A stretch of 5,762 nt of DNA from JBFMAP01 sp964632135 (GTDB lineage Archaea > Micrarchaeota > Micrarchaeia > Burarchaeales > JBFMAP01). The position numbers and the translations under genes are program-made. This document shows, piece by piece, positions 1 to 4,975 of the stretch. The notes beneath the pieces were generated by a model that saw nothing but the letters and a program-made list of their open reading frames with translations, was not told where the DNA came from and ran no database searches. Every line of letters begins with the position of its first letter. Within the stretch, counting starts at the first letter, position 1. The DNA lies in assembly GCA_964632135.1 (NCBI GenBank), contig CAZWEI010000061.1, forward strand, positions 1 to 5,762. Reading direction: 5' to 3'.

Positions 1-1
1 C

Positions 2-742
2 TCAACTGTATTTCGGGACGCCGCCAGGCACGCCGCCGCCCTGCGCGCCTTGCATGTTTTGCAGGCAGTTCTGTTTTTGATTCTCGTTCGTTATCTGGTT
101 GCAGTAGGAGGAATCTCCCAAGCGCGATGCCATGCTCCCATAGCAGCTGTCCTTCTGATTTACATTTCTTATCTTATCGCACAGCGCAGGGTCGCCTAAA
201 TTATTGGCCAGGCTGCCATAGCACGAGTCCTTGTAATTAATATCGCCAATCTTATCACACACAGTCGCATCCTTCATATCGTTCGCATACTGCTGATAGC
301 ACTGGTCCTTCCCTGTCCCTGCCTCCACGCACAAATCCGCGTTCCTCGACACCTCGGCAACCAACGCGTAGCAGTTCTTCCTCTGGTCCATGCCTAATTT
401 TTTGCATAATGAGGTGTTCTCGTGCTTTCCTGCGAGCCCCATTATGCAGTAAGCCTCCAAGGACATCCCCTGAGCCTCGGGCATGTCCGCGCACACAGAA
501 AGTTCCATTTCAGCGGTCATCACTCCTGCCGTCGGCGTGGTTGGAGCGGTAGGAGCACCCGGCGCGCCTGTTGGCGCCCCAGTTTCAGGAGGCGCAGCAG
601 GACACAATGTCGTATTACTCACAACGCTCCCGTCAGCGCACACGAACTTAACCTCGGGCTCTGCGGCCTGCCCACCGCACCCGAACAGCACCGCGCCCAC
701 AAACAGCACCAGCGCGACAAATGCAAAATAAGTTTTGTTCAT
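2..742 (-). CDS. Predicted lipoprotein with tandem Cys-pair repeats
   Basis: Complete 246-residue protein; TGA stop at 2-4 and ATG at 740-742. The N-terminus has a Lys at position 3, a hydrophobic segment (about 5-20) and a lipobox-like LFGC with Cys22, so it is probably exported and lipid-anchored. A short segment with Cys35 and Cys47 follows (VCADGSVVSNTTLC), then a Pro/Ala/Thr/Gly-rich linker (about 49-73). Residues 109-229 hold about five repeats of 24-26 residues of the form D-x-x-L-C-(9 to 11)-C-Y-x-x-x-A; the cysteine pairs are 113/124, 138/148, 162/174, 188/200 and 214/226, with a degenerate pair at 84/99. The even Cys spacing suggests helical hairpins each closed by a disulfide (inference). 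The C-terminus is Gly/Pro-rich. It is transcribed divergently from the beta-helix gene. Function unknown; a surface binding or scaffold role is only a guess. The reading frame and export are well supported; lipidation is less certain in archaea. Confidence 0.85.
   Translation of the reverse strand: MNKTYFAFVALVLFVGAVLFGCGGQAAEPEVKFVCADGSVVSNTTLCPAAPPETGAPTGAPGAPTAPTTPTAGVMTAEMELSVCADMPEAQGMSLEAYCIMGLAGKHENTSLCKKLGMDQRKNCYALVAEVSRNADLCVEAGTGKDQCYQQYANDMKDATVCDKIGDINYKDSCYGSLANNLGDPALCDKIRNVNQKDSCYGSMASRLGDSSYCNQITNENQKQNCLQNMQGAQGGGVPGGVPKYS
56..418 (-). repeat. Five tandem ~25-residue Cys-pair repeats within the lipoprotein gene
   Basis: Codons for residues 109-229 form an in-frame array with a period of about 75 bases. 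The two best-matched units are residues 158-183 and 184-209 (bases 194-271 and 116-193), which share the pattern C-D-K-I-x-(D/N)-(I/V)-N-x-K-D-S-C-Y-G-S-(L/M)-A. Outer units are more diverged. This pattern fits growth by tandem duplication of a small helical unit. Confidence 0.75.
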
Positions 743-771
743 CTGACCAGTCCCCCCTGACCAGCCGTCAG
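743..771. repeat. Direct CTGACCAG repeats and small inverted repeat in the lipoprotein leader
   Basis: CTGACCAG occurs at 743-750 and again at 757-764, a 14-base period with the C6/G6 run between the copies. In addition CTGAC at 757-761 and GTCAG at 767-771 form a 5-bp inverted repeat. All of this lies in the predicted 5' leader of the minus-strand gene, next to its start codon. It could be a regulator site or leader structure, or chance. Confidence 0.35.
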
Positions 772-793
772 CAATAGCGTATCTCTGTATAAG

Positions 794-801
794 TTTAAAA
801 A
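794..801 (-). promoter_or_regulatory. TATA-like box of the lipoprotein gene
   Basis: On the minus strand this reads TTTTTAAA, preceded by the purine-rich GTGAGAA that could serve as a BRE. An archaeal start about 25 bp downstream would fall near 771, giving a leader of roughly 30 nt that contains a G6 run (752-757) 9 nt before the ATG. This G-run is the only Shine-Dalgarno-like element there, and it is not a canonical one. Confidence 0.45.
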
Positions 802-849
802 TATTCTCACCCGTTACCCCGGTTCGAAAAAATGCTGCGCGCGATTCCC

Positions 850-873
850 AAATTTATGAATGTTTATAAATTT
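850..873 (+). promoter_or_regulatory. TATA-like box of the beta-helix gene within an inverted repeat
   Basis: TTTATAAATTT at 863-873 is a good archaeal TATA candidate; a start about 25 bp on would fall near 893, roughly 20 nt before the ATG at 915. The same bases form the right half of a perfect 8-bp inverted repeat, AAATTTAT at 850-857 and ATAAATTT at 866-873 with an 8-base spacer. A repressor bound there would cover the promoter, but AT-rich DNA produces such repeats by chance. Confidence 0.45.
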
Positions 874-914
874 AAAGGACAAAATAATAATCGTTCAGCT
901 TGGGGGTTGGTTCT

Positions 915-2183
915 ATGAATAAACTATTGGTGTATCTGTTACTAGCCATTTTTTCCGTCGGTTTCGCGTATACTGTTTCTTCTGCCGTGACGGTCAATGT
1001 TGCCCCAGATGCGACATTGATCAAAAACGTCGAGAAACCACTGGCATTTCCCGCTGCCCAACCGGCGGATATACAATGTGGTGATTATCTCTATACTAAC
1101 ACAGAGCTAACCCATGATTTAACCTGCACTTTTGACAAAGACGGATTAATCTTTAAGGCCAACAACATCATTCTTGACTGCAAAGGCCACACGATTACAG
1201 GAAACTGTAGTGCTTATTGGAGTTATGGTATATGGATTACGAACCACAACGGAACTTCAATAGTGAATTGCACTGTCAAGAACTTTTGCGAGGGAATATG
1301 GGTCGAGAATTCAGACCGGAATTCAGTCTTGTACTCCTCAATACAGTCAAATGCTCTGGACGGAATTTACATAACCAATAATTCGGACTCAAATCTCTTA
1401 TTCGCAAACAACCTTACCAACAACCCGGAAGTTGGATTAAAAATTGACCTTAACTCCACAAACAATGCGGTTGTCCTCAACACATTCTATAACGACAAAA
1501 GAGCGGTGGTTATCGACAGGGCCGGTTACAACAACGTAACCTCCAACCTTATCGAGAACAACACCTATTATGGAATACTTCTCAGCGGTTCTGGCAACAA
1601 CAGATTTGATTCGAACAGAATGAAAAACAATACCTATGGAATAAGATTTTGGACCGCGGGAAGCAGCAACAAGATATTGAACAACACAATAGAAAACGGC
1701 CTCAATTATGGGATATACATCTACAACACAACCGGCTGCGAGATAACACGTAACAATCTGATTAACGACAGCTACGGGATGTACTTCAATCACGCCTATA
1801 GCTTGAATGTGTTTAACAACACGGCAAAAAACAACTCAAACTATGGCATATACATGGAATCAGACACAGGAGTTAGCATTGTGGGCAATTACGTTTGCTC
1901 AAACAAGGAGGATATCCGGGACTTGAATTCAAATTCAGGCGTCAACAACTCCTGCCAGACAACCTACAACTGGAATGACGATGGCGTAGCAACAGGATGT
2001 ACGCATAACTGCACGCACGTTTGCGGGGACGCAAATTATGACGCCAAAGTTACCGTCGCGGATGTCGTCTACCTGATTAACTACCTGTTCAAGGGCGGGC
2101 CTGCGCCGATGTGCATGCCCTATACGGCTTGCGCGGACGTGAATCTCGACGGTAAGTTACGGTCGCTGATGTCGTCTACCTGA
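915..2183 (+). CDS. Secreted right-handed beta-helix protein with dockerin-like C-terminus, frameshifted
   Basis: As read, 422 residues from ATG 915. An in-frame TTG at 900 would add only five residues before the signal peptide and overlaps the G5 run (902-906) that may help ribosome binding, so I prefer the ATG. Residues 1-24 are a Sec signal peptide (Lys3, hydrophobic 4-18, likely cut after VSSA). From about 52 begins the pattern typical of secreted NosD-like parallel beta-helix proteins (CGDYLYTN, then NNIILDCKGHTITG at 83-96). Short N-rich coils with recurring YGI and NN-T/N-L then run to about 330. Many N-x-S/T sequons suggest surface N-glycosylation. Residues 370-414 start a type I dockerin-like module: Ca-loop residues Asp372, Asn374, Asp376, Asp383, then VVYLINYLFKGGPAP. 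The second loop breaks after Lys414 because one base is missing; eight wrong-frame residues follow before TGA. Restored, the protein would be 477 residues, ending at 2347. Binding partner unknown. Confidence 0.85.
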   Translation: MNKLLVYLLLAIFSVGFAYTVSSAVTVNVAPDATLIKNVEKPLAFPAAQPADIQCGDYLYTNTELTHDLTCTFDKDGLIFKANNIILDCKGHTITGNCSAYWSYGIWITNHNGTSIVNCTVKNFCEGIWVENSDRNSVLYSSIQSNALDGIYITNNSDSNLLFANNLTNNPEVGLKIDLNSTNNAVVLNTFYNDKRAVVIDRAGYNNVTSNLIENNTYYGILLSGSGNNRFDSNRMKNNTYGIRFWTAGSSNKILNNTIENGLNYGIYIYNTTGCEITRNNLINDSYGMYFNHAYSLNVFNNTAKNNSNYGIYMESDTGVSIVGNYVCSNKEDIRDLNSNSGVNNSCQTTYNWNDDGVATGCTHNCTHVCGDANYDAKVTVADVVYLINYLFKGGPAPMCMPYTACADVNLDGKLRSLMSST

Positions 2184-2215
2184 TTAACTACCTGTTCAAG
2201 GGCGGGCCTGCGCCG
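2049..2215 (+). repeat. Two near-identical dockerin repeats at DNA level
   Basis: The copies are 2049-2108 and 2157-2215. The last 48 bases of each (2061-2108 and 2168-2215) are identical; upstream of that are two substitutions, and the G at 2049 has no counterpart before 2157. The offset is 107 bases, one short of a whole number of codons (108), which independently supports a one-base deletion in the second copy. Confidence 0.9.
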
Positions 2216-2347
2216 TGCCATCCAACAGCGGCGTCATTAAACGTATATCCGGCACCACAAACATACCAAGAGGTAATGAACATCCTGAACGGGGCGCAAT
2301 CACCCCCGCCCGCTCCAACCAAAACACCAGCGCCAACAATTGACTAA
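2157..2347 (+). pseudogene. Displaced C-terminal end of the dockerin gene (second repeat and Pro-rich tail)
   Basis: Reading GTTACGGTC by adding one G before 2157 gives VTVADVVYLINYLFKGGPAP, an exact protein copy of the first dockerin repeat. It continues with CHP, a helix-like stretch (TYQEVMNILNGAQ) and a Pro/Thr-rich tail ending PTKTPAPTID and TAA at 2345-2347. The restored second Ca loop has Asp408, Asn410, Asp412 and Asp419. The fragment has no start of its own. It is either the true end of the preceding gene hidden by a sequence error, or a genuine frameshift that removes half of the dockerin. Confidence 0.8.
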
Positions 2348-2361
2348 ACCCGCAGCAACTC

Positions 2362-2405
2362 GGCGCGCAAGTCCTCGCGCGCCCCGCCCTCGGGGGGCGG
2401 GTTTT
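2362..2405 (+). terminator. Tandem GC hairpins followed by a T-run
   Basis: The first stem is GGCGCGC (2362-2368) with GCGCGCC (2377-2383) and an 8-base loop. The second is CCCGCCC (2383-2389) with GGGCGGG (2395-2401) and a 5-base loop, followed at once by TTTT (2402-2405). Its position just after the restored dockerin stop (2347) fits a transcript end. Archaeal termination depends mainly on T-rich tracts, so the hairpins may instead protect the 3' end. Confidence 0.6.
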
Positions 2406-2411
2406 ATATAA
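2403..2411 (+). promoter_or_regulatory. TATA-like box of the pseudo-receiver gene
   Basis: TTTATATAA is centred 28 bp before the ATG at 2435, which predicts a transcript starting at or next to that codon. A GAGGA at 2419-2423 is 11 nt from ATG 2435 and 4 nt from ATG 2428; the 2428 frame stops after 16 codons, so 2435 is the better start. The box overlaps the T-run of the preceding terminator. Confidence 0.45.
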
Positions 2412-2434
2412 ATTAACTGAGGAAATAATGACTT

Positions 2435-2716
2435 ATGGACATGTTCTTCCAGACGCCAAAAAGAATACACACGACTAGCGTTCGCGCGACGCTGCCCGGT
2501 TTTTGCCGCTACCATCACGACGCCAAAAGCGAGCGCGAGCAGCCGGTGCAAATTGTAGGGGGCGCGGGGAAACTGGAAATTCTTTTCGTCCACCATTGGC
2601 AAACTATTGGAGAATTTTCCGTGGATTACCTACAACAGGGAGGTTATAACGTTACTCCTGCGGTGGACGCAGAAGAAGCAATACAGAAGTGCAAAGAAAA
2701 AAAATTGACATTATAA
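2435..2716 (+). CDS. N-terminal fragment of a triple pseudo-receiver protein
   Basis: Reads as 93 residues. Residues 1-45 are of no recognisable fold, basic and His/Arg-rich. Residues 46-90 form the first half of a receiver-like alpha/beta domain: strand KLEILFVHH, helix, GYNVTPAVD, then helix AEEAIQKCKEKK. At the A8 tract (2697-2704) the frame runs out after Lys90 with LTL and TAA, while the rest of the domain continues in the next gene's frame. Joining the two through one extra A, or a -1 slip, gives a 449-residue protein. The receiver acidic pair is replaced by His53-His54. A downstream GTG at 2546 is an alternative start that would drop most of the odd N-terminus. Role unknown; no membrane segment or output domain is visible. 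Confidence 0.65.
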   Translation: MDMFFQTPKRIHTTSVRATLPGFCRYHHDAKSEREQPVQIVGGAGKLEILFVHHWQTIGEFSVDYLQQGGYNVTPAVDAEEAIQKCKEKKLTL

Positions 2717-3783
2717 TCACACATCTCAATCCTCGGGGTGACGAGGGATTCTCATTCATACTCGAGATTAAAAGATTACAGCCAAATGCAATAATACATC
2801 CAATGACGTCGATGCCGGTACACAACACACTTAGCCCTTCAGACCTAAAAAAATTGCCAGAGGACATTGCTCAAAATGTCAAATACATTGATTCAGTTGA
2901 TTTCTTATGCCTAGTTCAAGAAGACGAGAAAAAAATCCTCGCGCGCAGGCAGAAAGAAGCAGAGCAGGCCGAGACGAACGAGAAGCCGAAAATTCTTTTC
3001 TACGATCACGCTTGGCAGTATCGTTTCGGCAAAACAATAGGCAGACTGAAAAGCGAGGGACACGATATAACGACAGCCGAGAAACTAGAGGAGGCGCTCG
3101 AATTGTGCAAGAAGAGCGACGTTATGTATATGCACTTTAACCAATCAGGCGACGACAACGCGGAGTTAGTGAAAAGGATTCTGCAGATGCGGCCCGATAT
3201 AACAATACATCTGATGTCCGGCTTAAAGCAAAAACATCTCAGAGTAATACTTGAGAAACAGCTGCCTGCAGAGCTTTTAGACAGAATTGTTTCAAGTGCA
3301 ATAACAGTGCCGGTAGGCCCAAACTACCTCGAGAAGGCAATAGAAAAAGACGAGAAAAAACTTCTCGCGCGCAGGCAGGCCGAGACGAACGAGAAACCAA
3401 ACGTCCTCGTGTATCATCATCTCCCCCTAACTGCTCCCAGGCTCGTGAAGGAGCTGCGAGAAGAAGGCTACACCGCTTCTCCCGCGATATCGAAAGAAGA
3501 GGCGCTCGAGCTGTGCGGAAAAGAGAAATTCGATACAATATTTATGCATTTCAATCCACGTGGTGAGGATGGAATCGAGTTGGTTAAAGCGATTCACAGA
3601 CTACAGCCAAACGCGGTGATAAACCTGGTCTTGACAGACCTGCCTACGCACTTAAATTCCGTGGGGAAGATCAGAGAACAGCTGCCTGGCATTGCATTAA
3701 ACTTCCTCGGTTTGCCCGTTACTCATGATGCGCTTCTAGACAACGTCTGTAAGGATGGGAAACCATACGCGCGCAAAAAATAG
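2689..3783 (+). CDS. Tandem degenerate receiver-like domains, His replacing the phospho-Asp
   Basis: A GTG at 2689 opens this 364-residue frame, but that codon lies inside the first domain, so it is probably the continuation of the preceding fragment and not a separate start. It holds the second half of domain 1 (to about 75), domain 2 (about 99-219) and domain 3 (about 236-354), joined by linkers with (L/I)LARRQ and AETNEKP. Each domain has receiver-like beta-alpha order, such as NVLVYHH, EEALELC, FDTIFMHFNPRGEDG, ELVKAIHRLQPNAVINL. The phosphoacceptor position is His12, His149 and His287 (THLNPRG, MHFNQSG, MHFNPRG). The acidic pair is Asp106-His107 and His243-His244. The usual Lys before Pro is Val or Leu (TVPV, GLPV), while Thr/Ser after strand 4 is kept. 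A Cys in helix 2 is shared by all three domains. Such a protein could not be phosphorylated in the normal way; a binding or metal-dependent sensory role is inference. Predicted cytosolic. Confidence 0.75.
   Translation: MQRKKIDIIITHLNPRGDEGFSFILEIKRLQPNAIIHPMTSMPVHNTLSPSDLKKLPEDIAQNVKYIDSVDFLCLVQEDEKKILARRQKEAEQAETNEKPKILFYDHAWQYRFGKTIGRLKSEGHDITTAEKLEEALELCKKSDVMYMHFNQSGDDNAELVKRILQMRPDITIHLMSGLKQKHLRVILEKQLPAELLDRIVSSAITVPVGPNYLEKAIEKDEKKLLARRQAETNEKPNVLVYHHLPLTAPRLVKELREEGYTASPAISKEEALELCGKEKFDTIFMHFNPRGEDGIELVKAIHRLQPNAVINLVLTDLPTHLNSVGKIREQLPGIALNFLGLPVTHDALLDNVCKDGKPYARKK
2697..2704 (+). other. A8 tract at the frame break, possible slip site
   Basis: The codons are GAA AAA AAA TTG. Bases 2698-2704 make the heptamer A AAA AAA in the correct phase for a -1 shift, after which ATT GAC ATT ATA continues the conserved domain. 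A possible hairpin lies downstream: AATCCTCG (2728-2735) with CGAGGGATT (2742-2750), one bulged G and a 6-base loop. It starts 23 nt after the tract, farther than usual for a stimulator. A lost A in a homopolymer by sequencing error is equally consistent. Confidence 0.6.
2923..3399 (+). repeat. Duplicated interdomain linkers of the pseudo-receiver gene
   Basis: Linker copies are at 2923-2988 and 3349-3399. Both encode DEKK(I/L)LARRQ followed by AETNEKP; the first has five extra residues (KEAEQ, 15 bases). The DNA is close to identical over CTCGCGCGCAGGCAG and GCCGAGACGAACGAGAA. The linkers are more alike than the domains they join, which suggests recent conversion or selection on the linker. 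Confidence 0.75.
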
Positions 3784-3801
3784 CTTTGCTTTTCCGCAAG
3801 A

Positions 3802-3810
3802 TTTAAAAAT
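3802..3810 (+). promoter_or_regulatory. TATA-like box of carA
   Basis: TTTAAAAAT with purine-rich GCAAGA just upstream (BRE-like) is centred about 25 bp before the TTG at 3831. This predicts a leaderless or nearly leaderless transcript. No Shine-Dalgarno sequence is visible before 3831, which agrees. A second AT-rich stretch (TTTTAAA, 3817-3823) is too close to the start to serve it. Confidence 0.5.
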
Positions 3811-3830
3811 TTCATCCTTTTAAAGTAGCG

Positions 3831-4928
3831 TTGGGTTCGTTGGAAAAATCTGGAAAATCTGGAAAAAGCGGAGTTCTGGTTCTGGGAGACGGTTCCGTTT
3901 ATTACGGTGCGGGTTTTGGCGCTAGCGCGCTCGCCGTGGGCGAGATTGTTTTCAATACTTCGATGACAGGGTATCAGGAGGCGCTCACCGACCCTTCCTA
4001 CGCAGGGCAGATTCTCACTCTCACCTATCCGCTTATTGGAAACTACGGGGTGAGCGAGGGCGATTTCGAGTCGGACAGGATTCACGCGGAAGGGTTCGTT
4101 GTGCGCGAGGCATGCGCGAGCCCTGTGCACGCGAAATCAAGGGAGACGATTGACGAGTTTTTGAAGAGAAATGACGTTCCTGGAATCGCTGGCATCGACA
4201 CGCGCGCGCTCGTGCGGAAAATAAGAAATTTCGGCGTGATGCCTGCGTGCATCGCGGTTGATAATGGAAAGATGGACGTGCGCGAGTTGCTCGGAAAGGC
4301 GCGCGCGCTTGACTACTCTGCAATAAACTTCGTTGAAAGCGTCTCGCACAGGGGCGCGAGGGAGTTCGGCCCAGGCGCGAAAACAGTAGTGCTCATTGAC
4401 TGCGGGGCGAAGATGAGCATCGTGCGCGAGTTGGTGAAAAGGGATGCGCGCGTGGTTGCGCTCCCGCACAACGCCACAGAGAAACAAATACTCCGCCACG
4501 AGCCGGACGGAATTGTAATCTCAAATGGACCCGGAGATCCGGCGAGGCTGGGGTATATCGCGAGAACAGTGCGCGCGCTCATGCGAAAATTGCCTGTTTT
4601 TGGGATTTGTTTGGGGAATCAAATTCTCGCGTACGCGGGCAGGGGGCGCACTTACAAGTTGAAGTTCGGCCACAGGGGCTCGAACCATCCGGTGAAGGAT
4701 TTGAAGACAGGAAAAGTGTACATCACGAGCCAGAACCACGGGTTCGCGGTTGACGCGAAATCCCTTCCGCACGAGTTCGAGGTTACGCATATAAACTGCA
4801 ACGACGGAACGGTTGAGGGAATACGCCACAAGGAGCTTCCTGCGCGCGCAGTGCAGTATCACCCAGAGGCGAACCCGGGCCCGTATGATTCAGGATATTT
4901 GTTTGATGAGTTTGTCGAAAATTTGTGA
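3831..4928 (+). CDS. carA: Carbamoyl phosphate synthetase small subunit (glutamine amidotransferase)
   Basis: Complete, 365 residues, close to the family's usual length (E. coli about 382). It hydrolyses glutamine and passes ammonia to the CarB subunit, which makes carbamoyl phosphate for arginine and pyrimidines. The N-terminal CarA domain shows FNTSMTGYQEALTDPSYAGQ (41-60) and TYPLIGNYG. The class I amidotransferase domain starts near 184 and has SNGPGDP (231-237), the nucleophile Cys260 in FGICLGNQ, KFGHRGSNHPV (278-288), QNHGF (301-305), and His344 and Glu346 in QYHPEAN; the triad is complete. The start is uncertain between TTG 3831, which fits the TATA spacing, and TTG 3840. Both precede a Lys-Ser-Gly repeat that is not part of the conserved domain. 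It ends 47 nt before argF, suggesting co-transcription for arginine synthesis. carB is not adjacent on this side and must lie elsewhere. Confidence 0.96.
   Translation: MGSLEKSGKSGKSGVLVLGDGSVYYGAGFGASALAVGEIVFNTSMTGYQEALTDPSYAGQILTLTYPLIGNYGVSEGDFESDRIHAEGFVVREACASPVHAKSRETIDEFLKRNDVPGIAGIDTRALVRKIRNFGVMPACIAVDNGKMDVRELLGKARALDYSAINFVESVSHRGAREFGPGAKTVVLIDCGAKMSIVRELVKRDARVVALPHNATEKQILRHEPDGIVISNGPGDPARLGYIARTVRALMRKLPVFGICLGNQILAYAGRGRTYKLKFGHRGSNHPVKDLKTGKVYITSQNHGFAVDAKSLPHEFEVTHINCNDGTVEGIRHKELPARAVQYHPEANPGPYDSGYLFDEFVENL
3849..3866 (+). repeat. Tandem 9-base repeat at the carA 5' end
   Basis: TCTGGAAAA occurs at 3849-3857 and 3858-3866, preceded by the related TTGGAAAAA (3840-3848). 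It encodes the leading EKSGKSGKSG of CarA. Length changes in whole units would keep the frame. It is probably a dispensable N-terminal extension. Confidence 0.8.
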
Positions 4929-4964
4929 GAGTTGTGATTGAAAATTGAAATTTGTAATGTTCGA

Positions 4965-4970
4965 GAGGTG
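4965..4970 (+). promoter_or_regulatory. Shine-Dalgarno site of argF
   Basis: GAGGTG lies 5 nt before the ATG at 4976 and matches the complement of the archaeal 16S rRNA 3' end. No clear TATA box is seen in the 47 nt after carA, which supports translation from a carA-argF transcript. Confidence 0.75.
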
Positions 4971-4975
4971 GTTGG

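Noticed and set aside
422..760. Plus-strand open frames opposite the lipoprotein gene
   Set aside because: They are shadows of its Pro/Ala-rich and Cys-repeat codons, with no plausible protein features or promoter.
828..845. GGTTCGAAA resembling a tRNA T-loop
   Set aside because: The bases after it (AAAAATG) cannot pair with the CCCCG before it, and no acceptor or anticodon stem is found around it.
2049..2215. Repeat pair considered as a CRISPR or mobile-element boundary
   Set aside because: There are only two units, they encode the dockerin motif, and there is no spacer pattern, inverted end or transposase.
2907..3140. Arg-rich plus-strand frame within the pseudo-receiver gene
   Set aside because: It is the alternative frame of the repeated linker and domain 2; the composition is an artefact of purine-rich codons.
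4033..4323. Minus-strand Arg/Ser-rich frame in carA
   Set aside because: It arises from the frequent GCGCGC-type codons of carA read on the other strand.
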